Source of the DNA: Lysobacter sp. Root76
Lineage (GTDB): Bacteria; Pseudomonadota; Gammaproteobacteria; Xanthomonadales; Xanthomonadaceae
NCBI RefSeq assembly: GCF_001428685.1
Contig: NZ_LMIK01000001.1
Location: 706,255 to 770,254 of the forward strand
DNA: 64,000 bases
Direction of reading: 5' to 3'
In this document: positions 18,228 through 27,248 of the stretch, in pieces
Layout: each line of letters begins with the position of its first letter
Position numbering within the stretch: the stretch's first letter is position 1
Notes under the pieces: generated by a model
Told to the model about the DNA's origin: nothing
The model's database searches: none
The model's input: only the letters and a program-made list of their open reading frames with translations
Position numbers and translations under genes: made by a program

Positions 18228-19061
18228 TCAATGCGAAAAGAACACCGGAACGCGGGTGTTCTCCAACAGATATTGGGTGACCCCGCCGAACCTTTGCTCC
18301 ATCAAGTGCGGATGGCTATATCCGCCGGCGACGACGAGATCCGCGCCGGCCTCCCGTGCCCGCTCGACGATGATCTGGCCGACCGACGCGCCGGAGCGCA
18401 TACGCCGAACAATTTCGACGTTCACACCGTGGCGCGCGAGATGCGCCATGAGTTCGGCCGCCGAATGACCGGCGTCCGTCCGTTCTTCCAGACCTTCATC
18501 GACCATCAACACCTCGACTGAACCGGCTGAACGAAGCAGCGGCATCGCATCGTGCAGCGCACGCGTGCCCTCGCGGGAGTCGTTCCAGGCGACCATGACG
18601 TGCGGTGCAACCGCCGAGGTAACGGTCGAGTCCGGCACCAGCAGCACCGGGCGCCCCGCACCGGAAAGCACCTCGGAGAAGAACCGGCGCCTGGGGCTCA
18701 AGCCGGCCTGGGGTTGCTCGATAACGAGCAGATCCGCATAGCGCGCGTGGCGGATCGCGATCTCCGAGGCGGTCAGCCAATACGCCGAGTTCCTGCGGAT
18801 GCCCCAGGAAACGCCGGAGAACTTGAGCTCGTCTTCGATCCCGCGAGCCACCTCGTCGGCCGTCACCTCGAGGCTGTCGCACATGGACCGATAGTCGCCC
18901 GCGGGACGGTACTCGCGAGCGTCCGCAATGGACGAAGCGACGCTGCCGCCCACCAGTGCGGTGACATGCCCTTGCAATGGAACCGCGATCGAGCAGGCGA
19001 CCCGCAGAGCCGCCATCGAGATATCGCCCCACAGTTGGGGAACCAGAATGTCCTTGAACAT
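18228..19061 (-). CDS. Universal stress protein, 277-residue form
   Basis: Start ATG 19061 has GGAGG six bases upstream. The product begins MFKDILVPQLWGDISMAALR and contains one recognisable Usp fold in the N-terminal half and a second degenerate one ending VVAGGYSHPHLMEQRFGGV then TQYLLENTRVPVFFSH. The canonical ATP loop G-x2-G-x9-G-S/T is altered to GGYSHPH, so nucleotide binding is doubtful. It is divergent from a GNAT gene, with two FNR-type boxes between; the box at 19110-19123 is 55 bp from this start. Heads a two-gene unit with the beta-CASP protein. A same-length paralog lies at 45352. Confidence 0.9.
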   Translation of the reverse strand: MFKDILVPQLWGDISMAALRVACSIAVPLQGHVTALVGGSVASSIADAREYRPAGDYRSMCDSLEVTADEVARGIEDELKFSGVSWGIRRNSAYWLTASEIAIRHARYADLLVIEQPQAGLSPRRRFFSEVLSGAGRPVLLVPDSTVTSAVAPHVMVAWNDSREGTRALHDAMPLLRSAGSVEVLMVDEGLEERTDAGHSAAELMAHLARHGVNVEIVRRMRSGASVGQIIVERAREAGADLVVAGGYSHPHLMEQRFGGVTQYLLENTRVPVFFSH

Positions 19062-19109
19062 GGCGGCCTCCATAAGCGGCCAGATTGCCGTCCGGTCCAT
19101 CGATCCATA

Positions 19110-19123
19110 CTGATCTGGATCAG
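19110..19123 (-). promoter_or_regulatory. FNR/ANR-type box for the USP gene at 19061
   Basis: CTGATCTGGATCAG, two mismatches to TTGAT-N4-ATCAA (one in each half-site) but a perfect palindrome. Its centre is 55.5 bp before the USP start, which fits a class II (-41.5) activator site with a leader of about 14 bases. Confidence 0.6.
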
Positions 19124-19140
19124 CTTGCAGGCCAAAAGAC

Positions 19141-19154
19141 TTGACCTCGATCAA
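19141..19154 (+). promoter_or_regulatory. FNR/ANR-type box for the GNAT gene at 19206
   Basis: TTGACCTCGATCAA, one mismatch to the consensus. Its centre is 58.5 bp before the GNAT start, which fits a class II site with a leader of about 17 bases. It would control the GNAT, DUF6868 and P-type ATPase genes. Confidence 0.75.
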
Positions 19155-19205
19155 TGAAGTCCGGTGCCTCCGACCTACTCTGAGCGGGCATCCCAGGAGA
19201 ACGCC

Positions 19206-19757
19206 ATGACCACCCAGTCCTTGTCCGCCTCATTCATTATCGGCCCCGACACGCCGCGCTGGTCGGAAACCCTGCACGATGGCAGCCAAGTGGCGATTCG
19301 CTGCATCAGAGCGAGCGACGGCGCGGCCGAGCGGGCATTCATCGAAGGACTGTCCGACCAGAGCAGGCGCTTTCGCTTCCTCGGGCAAACCCGTCATCCC
19401 AGCGATGATCTCATCCGTCGACTGACCGATATCGACTACAGCCACGACGTAGCTTTTGGCGCCTTCGACGGTGCCGACGACGACCGGCTCGTCGGCGTCA
19501 GCCGGTACAGCACTACGAGCGACGGCGCGCAATGCGAATGCGCCGTCACTGTCGATGACGAATGGCAGAACAGGGGCCTTGGAACGGCATTGATGAAGCA
19601 CCTGATCCAGGTCGCGCGGCAGCGCGACATCCACAAGATGCATTCGTTCGATTCAGCCGAGAATCACCGCATGCAGGAACTCGCCGCGCATCTGGGCTTC
19701 CGCACTCGAACGGATCCCGACGACACCAGCCAAGTCATCCATGAACTGACTTTGTGA
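19206..19757 (+). CDS. GNAT family acetyltransferase, first copy
   Basis: 183 residues from ATG 19206 (AGGAGA six bases upstream). A GNAT fold with the acetyl-CoA loop in EWQNRGLGTALMKHLIQVA (residues about 118-137) and the usual C-terminal LAAHLGFRTRTDPDD. The N-terminal part (RWSETLHDGSQVAIRCIRAS, then RFRFLGQ) is shared with the GNAT at 44626-45180. Such acetyltransferases appear beside USP genes in low-oxygen loci, where protein acetylation or detoxification is suspected; the substrate is unknown. First gene of a unit with the DUF6868 protein and the ATPase. Confidence 0.88.
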   Translation: MTTQSLSASFIIGPDTPRWSETLHDGSQVAIRCIRASDGAAERAFIEGLSDQSRRFRFLGQTRHPSDDLIRRLTDIDYSHDVAFGAFDGADDDRLVGVSRYSTTSDGAQCECAVTVDDEWQNRGLGTALMKHLIQVARQRDIHKMHSFDSAENHRMQELAAHLGFRTRTDPDDTSQVIHELTL

Positions 19758-19766
19758 GGCTGCGCC

Positions 19767-20024
19767 ATGGACCCGGCACTGTGGCCCGCCTTCCTGAAGT
19801 GGTGCGCGATCTTCAACTACGGCCTGTTGCTGCTCGGATTCGTTGCGTTCGTGATGTTTCACGAACCGATGTATCGACTGCATCGCCGCTGGTTCAAGTT
19901 ATCGGCGGCCCGATTCGATGCGACCGCCTATCTCCTGTTCGGGCTGTACAAGATCGCCATATGGATGCTCATCATCGTTCCTTACCTGGTGCTTCGCTTC
20001 GTCCGGCATACCCCGTACTTCTGA
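19767..20024 (+). CDS. DUF6868-like small membrane protein
   Basis: 85 residues, start 9 bp after the GNAT stop. Two hydrophobic segments (FNYGLLLLGFVAFVMFHEPM, residues about 16-35, and AYLLFGLYKIAIWMLIIVPY, about 53-72) flank a basic loop (YRLHRRWFKLS). It resembles the DUF6868 family, small inner-membrane proteins of unknown function found in similar stress gene sets. It lies between an acetyltransferase and a cation ATPase gene and may assist the latter; that is a guess from position. Confidence 0.75.
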   Translation: MDPALWPAFLKWCAIFNYGLLLLGFVAFVMFHEPMYRLHRRWFKLSAARFDATAYLLFGLYKIAIWMLIIVPYLVLRFVRHTPYF

Positions 20025-20193
20025 GGCAGAGCGGATCGGGGCGGCCCGGCCGCGCACGGCGCGTGGGCCGGGCTTCGACGTTGCATGGCTCCGGGCCGCA
20101 TGCACGGGGCGCAGCGCCTTGATGCGCCGATGGTTCCGCGATTTCGGTCTGCCTTCCGCACGAGCGCCGTCGTACCACCCGAGGACGAACGAT

Positions 20194-22725
20194 ATGGAGT
20201 CCAGCCAGGACGCCCCAGCCCACCCGACAGGACTGTCGAGCGATCAGGCCGCGCACCGCCTGCGTGTCGACGGACCGAACCGGCTACCGGAACCGGATCG
20301 GCGCAATTGGCTGCGCATCGCGTCGGGAGTGCTACGCGAGCCGATGCTGCTCCTGCTGATCTTCGCCTCGACCGTCTACCTGCTGTTGGGCGATCCTCGG
20401 GAAGCAGCGGCGCTGGCCGCCTCGGTCACGCTCGTGGTCGGCTTGACCGTGTACCAGGACTACCGCTCGGAGAGCGCGTTGCAGGCTCTGCGGGACCTGA
20501 GCACACCGCAGGCGCGGGTGATCCGGGACGGCCAGGCCCGATCGGTTCCCTCGTCGGAACTCGTGGTCGGCGACGTGATTCTGATCGCCGAAGGCGACCG
20601 CATTCCGGCGGATGCGCGGGTGCTGGACGACGGCGACGTGATGCTCGACGAGTCCATGCTCACCGGCGAATCAATGCCGGTGCAGCGGGGCGCGGCTGCG
20701 GTCTCCGGGCCGGACACAGATCTCGTTCATGCCGGTACATTGGTCGTGCGCGGCCATGCCGCCGCACGGGTGGTCGCCATCGGAGCCGCCACGGCCGTGG
20801 GCAGGATAGGCGAGGCGCTGCATACGCTGCGAGCGCCGGCCACGCCCATGCAGAGGGAAATCCGCTATGCGGTGTTGATCTTCGCCGTGCTCGGCCTGAG
20901 CGTCAGCCTGTTGGTCGCATTGTGGTATGGCTGGACTCGGGGCGATTGGCTGCAAGGAGTACTCGCCGGGGTCACGCTCGCGATGGCCAATATTCCCGAG
21001 GAATTTCCGGTCGTGTTGACGGTATTCCTGGCTTTGGGCAGCTGGCGCATGGCCCGTCACAACGCTCTGATTCGCCGCTCGCCGGCAATCGAAGCACTGG
21101 GCTCGGTCACCGTTCTGTGCACCGACAAGACCGGCACCTTGACCGCCAACGAGATGTCCCTGGTCGAACTGGCGTTGGGCAGTGAGCGTTCGGAGCCGGC
21201 GGAACTGCATTCTCCCGCGCTCGAATCGCTGCTGCATTGCGCCGAGCGCGCTTGCCCGGAGCACTCGTTCGACCCCATCGACAAGGCGATCCGTACCGCG
21301 ATCGCGGGCTCGTCCGCGGCGCACGCGCAGCCCGGTACGAAGCCGGTACGCGAATACCCTCTGTCCAAAGACCTGCTCGCCGTCGCCCAGGCCTGGCGGA
21401 TCCGGGACGAGCCCGGGTTGGAAATCGCCAGCAAGGGCGCTCCGGAAACCATCGCGGATCTGTGCGATCTGCCCTGCGACGAACGCACCGCGGTCATGCA
21501 GCTCGCCAAGGAAATGGCGGGTCGAGGCTTGCGGGTTCTCGCCGCGGCCTCGGCCGTATGGACCGACGGCCACCAGGCGCTTCCGGCCACCCCGCGCGGA
21601 TTTCGCTTCGAGTGGCGCGGCCTGCTCGGATTCGCGGACCCGCTGCGCTCGGGCGTTCGCGATGCGGTCGCCGAGGCGAAGGCCGCCGGCATCAGGGTGA
21701 TCATGCTGACCGGCGATCATCCGGATACCGCGCGAACTATCGCCGCGCAGGCCGGGCTGGAGCGTCCGCAGGCCGCCATGCTGGGGACCGAGCTGGAGGC
21801 GCTGGATGCGGCAGCCTTGACCCGACGCGTGCGCGACACCGACGTGTTCGCGCGGGTAAAGCCCGAACATAAACTGCGATTGATCGACGCATTGAAGCGA
21901 AACGACGAGATCGTGGCCATGACCGGCGATGGCGTCAACGACGCCCCCGCGCTGATGGCGGCCCACGTCGGCATCGCGATGGGAAAGCGCGGCACCGATG
22001 TCGCACGCGAGGCCGCATCCATCGTCCTGCTCGACGACAATTTCGTGACCGTAGTGAGGGCCGTGCGTCAGGGGCGAGTCATCTACGACAACATACTGCG
22101 CGCGGTCCGCTACATTTTGGCCGTCCATGTGCCCATCACCGGCCTGGCCCTGTTACCGCTCGTCCTCGGCGCCCCGTTGCTGCTGATGCCCTTGCACATC
22201 GTGTTTCTGGAGTTGATCATCGATCCCGCGTCCGCGCTGGTATTCGAGCGAGAGCCCGCGTCCGCCGATATCATGCGCCGGCCTCCGAGGCCGCCTTCGC
22301 AGCGCTTGCTGGACATGCCGACGCTGTTGGGGAGCCTGGGCCAGGGCGCGGTCGTCCTGGGCGCGGTCGCGGCTGTTTACTTCATCGGGCTGGGCGCGGT
22401 TATGCCCACCGAACAGGTCGCGGCGCTTTCCTTCACTGCGCTGATAGCGGGGAACCTCGGGCTGATCGTAGTGAACCGCGGCTTCACCCAAGCGCATTGG
22501 CTCGGCCGAACCAGCAAGGCATTCTGGGTTTTGGTCTTGTCTGCGCTCGGCATGCTGTTTCTGATCACGCGATTCGAAGGCCCCGGCGTCTGGTTCCGCT
22601 TTACGCCGCCGCCGATCGGCCTTTCCTGCCTGGCCTTGCTGATGCCGCTGGCGGCATTGGGCGCCATCGAGCTCGCCCGCAGGGCGCTCGGAACGAAGCG
22701 ACGGCATCGCAGTCAACCGGGATGA
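20194..22725 (+). CDS. Cation-transporting P-type ATPase (P2-like)
   Basis: 843 residues from ATG 20194 (GAGG upstream). All catalytic elements are present: TGES in the actuator (MLTGESMP), DKTGTLT phosphorylation site (near residue 311), KGAPE nucleotide-binding motif, MLTGDH and MTGDGVNDAPAL hinge. The fourth membrane helix carries IPEEFP, as in Ca2+/PMR-type pumps of bacteria, so calcium, magnesium or another divalent cation is a likely substrate. The protein has about ten membrane helices. It ends the GNAT operon and converges with the acetate kinase gene, six bases away. ATP-driven cation pumps of this kind are a regular part of low-oxygen loci. Confidence 0.92.
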   Translation: MESSQDAPAHPTGLSSDQAAHRLRVDGPNRLPEPDRRNWLRIASGVLREPMLLLLIFASTVYLLLGDPREAAALAASVTLVVGLTVYQDYRSESALQALRDLSTPQARVIRDGQARSVPSSELVVGDVILIAEGDRIPADARVLDDGDVMLDESMLTGESMPVQRGAAAVSGPDTDLVHAGTLVVRGHAAARVVAIGAATAVGRIGEALHTLRAPATPMQREIRYAVLIFAVLGLSVSLLVALWYGWTRGDWLQGVLAGVTLAMANIPEEFPVVLTVFLALGSWRMARHNALIRRSPAIEALGSVTVLCTDKTGTLTANEMSLVELALGSERSEPAELHSPALESLLHCAERACPEHSFDPIDKAIRTAIAGSSAAHAQPGTKPVREYPLSKDLLAVAQAWRIRDEPGLEIASKGAPETIADLCDLPCDERTAVMQLAKEMAGRGLRVLAAASAVWTDGHQALPATPRGFRFEWRGLLGFADPLRSGVRDAVAEAKAAGIRVIMLTGDHPDTARTIAAQAGLERPQAAMLGTELEALDAAALTRRVRDTDVFARVKPEHKLRLIDALKRNDEIVAMTGDGVNDAPALMAAHVGIAMGKRGTDVAREAASIVLLDDNFVTVVRAVRQGRVIYDNILRAVRYILAVHVPITGLALLPLVLGAPLLLMPLHIVFLELIIDPASALVFEREPASADIMRRPPRPPSQRLLDMPTLLGSLGQGAVVLGAVAAVYFIGLGAVMPTEQVAALSFTALIAGNLGLIVVNRGFTQAHWLGRTSKAFWVLVLSALGMLFLITRFEGPGVWFRFTPPPIGLSCLALLMPLAALGAIELARRALGTKRRHRSQPG

Positions 22726-22730
22726 AACGT

Positions 22731-23855
22731 TCAGGACCGGGGCAAGGCAGTCGCAACGACGCAGGCCGCTGCGATCTCGGCTTCTTCGTCCACGTCCACG
22801 CGCCACACCCTCGCCCGGCTTTCCGGGCTTTCGAGCCGGACGTCGCCGCGGTCGTTGGCGGCCCCGTCCAGTCCGATGCCGAGCCAGCCCAGGTAGACGG
22901 CGATCGCGGTGCGCACTCGCGGGGCATTGGCTCCGATGCCGCCGGAAAATATCAGATGGTCGATGCCGCCCAACCGGGTCGCCATGGATGCGATGCCCTG
23001 TGCGATGCGCAAAGCGAAGATGTCCAAGGCCAAGGCCGCCTCGGCGCTGCCCGCGGCGAGCAGATCCCGCACGTCGCCGCTCAGCCCGGATAGCCCGCGC
23101 AGACCGCACTCGTGGTACAGCGCCTCTTCGAGCGCGTCCACGCTGAGCTCGTCGGCCCGCAACAGATAGAGCACCGCGCCGGGATCGAGCGCCCCGCTGC
23201 GCGTCGCCATCGGCAGCCCGTCGAGCGGAGTACTCGTCATGGTGGTATCGAGGCTTTGCGAGTCGCGCACGGCGCAAAGGCTGCAACCGCTGCCCAAGTG
23301 AGCCAACACGACTCTCTCACGGCCCACAGGGGGATGAGCCTCCCGCGCCTGACGCATCGCCGAGGCGAAGGCCAACCCATGGAAACCGTAACGCCTGATG
23401 CCGAGCGCATGCCATGTTTTCGGCACCGCGAGCCGCCGGGTGTTCGCGGGAAGACGGGCATGCCACAAGGTATCGAAGCTGGCGTACTGCCGGGTCTGCG
23501 GCCAGCGGCCTTGCACCGCAGACACCAGTCCGAGGGCCGCCCGCTGATGCAGCGGCGCAAAGCCCGACAGCGCGCGCAATCGCTCGAGCTCCGCGGCATC
23601 GAGGGCCCGCGCTTGCTCGGCATCGCCGCCGTGAACGATGCGGTGTCCGACCAGCGCCGGGGCCGCGGCCAAACCCAGAGTGTCGACGACCTGGGCCAAC
23701 GCGGCGTCCAGGTCCGGGGCCGGATGGCTCAATGCGATCTCTACCCGCTGCGAGAGCCGCGTTACCGATGAGCCGCTCCTTTCATATCGCGCCGCCTTAA
23801 GCGTGGCCGACCCCAGGTTGAGCACCAACAACGTCCGATGGCCGGGCTCACTCAT
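22731..23855 (-). CDS. ackA: Acetate kinase, divergent
   Basis: 374 residues, starting inside the end of the phosphoketolase-like gene (8-base overlap). The ASKHA-fold signatures are recognisable but altered: NLGSATLKA for NCGSSSLKF, HLGSGCSL for HLGNGASI, STPLDGLPMATRSGALDPG and FSGGIGANAPRVR. It converts acetyl-phosphate and ADP to acetate and ATP. Last gene of a four-gene overlapping operon, where it would harvest ATP from the acetyl-phosphate made by the preceding enzyme. Confidence 0.9.
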   Translation of the reverse strand: MSEPGHRTLLVLNLGSATLKAARYERSGSSVTRLSQRVEIALSHPAPDLDAALAQVVDTLGLAAAPALVGHRIVHGGDAEQARALDAAELERLRALSGFAPLHQRAALGLVSAVQGRWPQTRQYASFDTLWHARLPANTRRLAVPKTWHALGIRRYGFHGLAFASAMRQAREAHPPVGRERVVLAHLGSGCSLCAVRDSQSLDTTMTSTPLDGLPMATRSGALDPGAVLYLLRADELSVDALEEALYHECGLRGLSGLSGDVRDLLAAGSAEAALALDIFALRIAQGIASMATRLGGIDHLIFSGGIGANAPRVRTAIAVYLGWLGIGLDGAANDRGDVRLESPESRARVWRVDVDEEAEIAAACVVATALPRS

Positions 23856-26340
23856 CGCATGCGCCTTGCCACAACACCGCCGGCGCGCGCCGGCCCAGGG
23901 CGGCATCGTACTCTTCGGACGTCAGCCAGGCGCCGGCGCTGCGTTTCAGGAGCGTGGCGGCGGCCAACAGAACGTGCGCCCAGGTGCAACGATTGGCGAA
24001 CATCAAGCCGTCGACGTCGAGGGTCCCGCCGCGATTCCGATAGCCCAAGGCAGCGGTAAGACCGGGGCCGTTGTCCAGCCTGCGCAGCGCTCCCAGGAAC
24101 GGCTCCGGGCGCGTATGGGTCAGGAAGATTCTCGGCCGGCCCGGCGCGAACCAGCGCCCGACGGCCTCATCATCGTGTACGTATTCGGCCTCTTCCTCGT
24201 CGCGAGGCGTCCTGAACCGGCCGGGCTCGGCAAGATAGATCAGGTTGGCGGCTATGCCGTGCGAGCCGAGCCGACGCCAGGCCTTGCGCGCGGCGGCCAA
24301 TTGGTAGGCCCCGGTGGCCACCACATCGATCTCCGCGTCGACCGCGTTCGCCAGGAAAATAGCCCCGTCGTGTTGCAAGGCCATCGCTTGCTCGGCCTCC
24401 AGCACCACCGGCAGTTCCCGCTTCGGCACCACCAGGGCGAACAGCCTGCCGCGATCGGCATAGACCGTCTGCAGGGCGGCGCAAGCGCTGTTCGCGTCCG
24501 CTGGGAAGACGATCCGCACCGAGTCCTGCATTTCTCCCATCAGCGCTTCGACCACGGTCGGATCCTGATGCGATTGCTCGTTCTTGGCGTTCTCCCAGGT
24601 GTGCGAGGTCAACACGATCGGAACCGACAACCAGCCGGGCGCCCGCCCGGCGTGGCGAAGCTGACGGGCGAAGGTCAATTCCTGTCGCAGCGCGCCGAGC
24701 ATTTTCGCCGCGAACGCCTCGTAGGTGACGACGAGGTTGATGCCGCCCTTGTTGGCCAGGGCCGCGCATACCACCGCTTCCTCGTTGAGGGCGGTGATGA
24801 CGCTGCCGACGTGGGATTCGGCCACGCCCGGCTCGGGCGATTGCACGCGATGCTTGAGCAGGTCCAGGGTACGGTCCAGGCGATTGCTGCGCAGCTCATC
24901 GGGATTTCCGACGCGCACGCGCAGCCCGGGGTTGGCCGCCAGCGTCGCGACGAAGTATTCGTCCAGGGCCGACATGGGCGAGACCGACTCTCCCGGGGCG
25001 CGCCATTGAGGCCCAGGCGAGATGGGTGGGTGAATCTGGCGCGTGGCCAGCGCGTGGTCCCGCTCCATCGGGCGCCGCTGCTGGCGGTGGGTGGCCAGGG
25101 CGGAGATCGCGTCCCGCAACTCCGGTTCGGCGACATGCAATGTCTTGCAGGCGAGGTTGAACTGGTTGCGCGAGTCCTCATCGCTCGCGGGATTTCCCGG
25201 TAACGGCAAGTTATGAGCCCGGTTGCTGCCGGCGCCGGGGAAGCCATAGCCCTTGGGCGCTTGTGCGACCCCATAGCGCAACGGCGCGCCGGTATCGAAA
25301 CCGGCGGAGGCGCAGGCGTCGATACGGGTCTGTTCGCGCAGCTCGATCGCGTGGATGCCCCAGGCGATGCTGGCCGGGTCGCGGCCATCGAGCCCGATCG
25401 GTTGGAAGCCGTTGAGCCGCAAATGCGTATGCAGCCAGCGCTCTCCACCCTCCTGTGCGATCTGGCTGCGCTGCTCGATCCGGCGCCCGTTGAGCACCAT
25501 GATCGGCGCCACCAAACCGCAGTCCTGCGGACGCCACCATCGCGGCGCCCAGTCGCTGCCGCGCTGTTCCTCGAAGGCGCCATCGCTGAGAAAGGCCACC
25601 AGGCGTTCTCCCGGGAGCGGCGCGTGCACGTAGTGCAGCTCCGCGAAACCGAGGTAGCCGCCTTCCTGCAGGCTGCCGGCGGTAAAGGCATTCACGTGCG
25701 AACCCAGTAGCGAAGTCGGGTAGCCGTCGCAGGTCACGCCGTACGAATAGAAATCACCGACGAAGTCCGATAAGCGCTGGTCGTCCAGCCCGTACCGGCC
25801 GGCGTGCTCGGGCGTCATGTTCGCCGTCAGCAGGTTCAGCGCATCCACGGCGGCGACGCAATGCCCTTGCCCCATCAACCACGCGCGCGTATGTCCGGTC
25901 AGCGCATTGATCGCGAGATAGCCGGCGTAGGCCGGCACCATATTCAACGAGCCGCCGGTATGCCCTTCGGGATGCAGTTTGAAGTCCTCCGCGTTCAAGG
26001 GCCGGCCGTCCAGACGAACCGTCTGGGCATAGGTCATGTGAACGACCAGCCACATCGCGGCGCTGGCGACTCGATCGGCCGCCGCCAAGCGGCGATAGCC
26101 CGTGGCTGCGTCGGGGAGGATGCCCTGCCCGGTCAAAGCACCGATCAATGCGTGAATTCGCACCTGGGTAAGCGCATCGTGAACGATCGCACCGTACCCT
26201 GCGGCCCAATAAGCGAAATCGGAATTCTTCGCGCGTCGATCCGCCGCTTCGGCTTCGATCCGGCGCCGCAGCGGGGCGTCCAATTCTTCGCTCGTGCCGC
26301 AGGCGAGAACCAGCTCTTCCGGCGTTTCGTCGTAGATCAT
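23848..26340 (-). CDS. Phosphoketolase-like TPP enzyme
   Basis: 830 residues, the length of xylulose-5-phosphate/fructose-6-phosphate phosphoketolases. Similarity runs the whole length: HPEGHTGGSLNMVPAYAGYL, then GQGHCVAAVDALNLLTANM, and the C-terminal TWAHVLLAAATLLKRSAGAW. The TPP/Mg motif, normally GDGEAETGP, reads SDGAFEEQRGS here, so this is a divergent branch; database entries of this kind are sometimes named xylulose-5-phosphate 3-epimerase. If active it splits a ketose phosphate with phosphate to acetyl-phosphate, feeding the acetate kinase gene that overlaps its end. It overlaps the PRPP synthetase stop by four bases. Confidence 0.82.
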   Translation of the reverse strand: MIYDETPEELVLACGTSEELDAPLRRRIEAEAADRRAKNSDFAYWAAGYGAIVHDALTQVRIHALIGALTGQGILPDAATGYRRLAAADRVASAAMWLVVHMTYAQTVRLDGRPLNAEDFKLHPEGHTGGSLNMVPAYAGYLAINALTGHTRAWLMGQGHCVAAVDALNLLTANMTPEHAGRYGLDDQRLSDFVGDFYSYGVTCDGYPTSLLGSHVNAFTAGSLQEGGYLGFAELHYVHAPLPGERLVAFLSDGAFEEQRGSDWAPRWWRPQDCGLVAPIMVLNGRRIEQRSQIAQEGGERWLHTHLRLNGFQPIGLDGRDPASIAWGIHAIELREQTRIDACASAGFDTGAPLRYGVAQAPKGYGFPGAGSNRAHNLPLPGNPASDEDSRNQFNLACKTLHVAEPELRDAISALATHRQQRRPMERDHALATRQIHPPISPGPQWRAPGESVSPMSALDEYFVATLAANPGLRVRVGNPDELRSNRLDRTLDLLKHRVQSPEPGVAESHVGSVITALNEEAVVCAALANKGGINLVVTYEAFAAKMLGALRQELTFARQLRHAGRAPGWLSVPIVLTSHTWENAKNEQSHQDPTVVEALMGEMQDSVRIVFPADANSACAALQTVYADRGRLFALVVPKRELPVVLEAEQAMALQHDGAIFLANAVDAEIDVVATGAYQLAAARKAWRRLGSHGIAANLIYLAEPGRFRTPRDEEEAEYVHDDEAVGRWFAPGRPRIFLTHTRPEPFLGALRRLDNGPGLTAALGYRNRGGTLDVDGLMFANRCTWAHVLLAAATLLKRSAGAWLTSEEYDAALGRRAPAVLWQGACDE

Positions 26341-27248
26341 GGACCGGTTCCTCTCTGAATCCGTGCCAGGTGTTCGGCGACGGCATGTGCGATGGGCTTG
26401 GCCAGACCGATGGCGTTGCTGGAATGGCGAATGCTGTCGGTGCTTACGATGCGTTCCACCCCGGCCCGCTTCAGCAGCTCATGCGCATTGCCGCTGAACA
26501 GAGGATGGATGACCACGCATACCGGCGGCGGCAGGTCGAGTCTTCGCAGATGGTCCGCGGCGGCGGCCAGGGTTCGCCCGGTCGAGACGATGTCGTCGAC
26601 CAGCACCGGGGTGAACCCGCGCAGACGGTCCGGATCGGGCGCGCTCACTTCGACCTCGTGATCGCCGCGGCGTCGCTTGTGCAGCACCTCACAGGGTATA
26701 TGTGCCTCCCGGGCGATTTCCGCGACCCATTGCGCGCTCTCCTCATCGGGTCCGATCAGGATCGGGTTACTCACCTCGTGTCGTATCCAGTTCGCCAACT
26801 CCGGCGCCGAATCGACGCACGAGACCGGAATCCGGTAGAGCTCGTCGAGCCTGGCGATGCGATGCAGATGAGGGTCTACGGTCACTAGCCAGTCGAGGCA
26901 TTGATCGAGGAACCGGGCGAACACGCTCGCCGCCACGGCTTCGCCCGGACGAAAACGAGCGTCCTGGCGCATGTAGGCGAGATACGGAGCCACCAGGCCG
27001 ACGCTGCGCGCGCCGAGCTCTTTCGCGGTCTGAGCGACGAACCGCACAGGCAATGCCTTCCGGTCCGGATCGGACAGGCCCGCGAAGACGACGACATCTG
27101 CGCCTTCGATATCGTCGTCGATCCTGATCAGCGATTCGCCATCGGGGAAATGCCGCCACTCGAGGAGCCCCACCCGGGCGCGCAAGTCCCGGCTCACCGA
27201 ACCCGCAAGCGCGCCATCCTCGGGAAAGGGCAGCACCATCGGCATCAT
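26337..27248 (-). CDS. Ribose-phosphate pyrophosphokinase (PRPP synthetase) family
   Basis: 303 residues. The family's ATP site appears as PYLAYMRQDARFRPGE (residues about 88-103), the flexible loop as LHKRRRGDHEVEV (about 189-201) and the PRPP loop as LVDDIVSTGRTLAAA (about 216-230). Start ATG 27248 (or ATG 27245) overlaps the stop of the phosphorylase gene. Classical enzymes make PRPP plus AMP from ribose-5-phosphate and ATP. Between a nucleotide phosphorylase and a phosphoketolase gene, a catabolic use, running towards ribose-5-phosphate, is plausible; this is inference. It is probably not the housekeeping prs gene. Confidence 0.88.
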   Translation of the reverse strand: MMPMVLPFPEDGALAGSVSRDLRARVGLLEWRHFPDGESLIRIDDDIEGADVVVFAGLSDPDRKALPVRFVAQTAKELGARSVGLVAPYLAYMRQDARFRPGEAVAASVFARFLDQCLDWLVTVDPHLHRIARLDELYRIPVSCVDSAPELANWIRHEVSNPILIGPDEESAQWVAEIAREAHIPCEVLHKRRRGDHEVEVSAPDPDRLRGFTPVLVDDIVSTGRTLAAAADHLRRLDLPPPVCVVIHPLFSGNAHELLKRAGVERIVSTDSIRHSSNAIGLAKPIAHAVAEHLARIQRGTGP

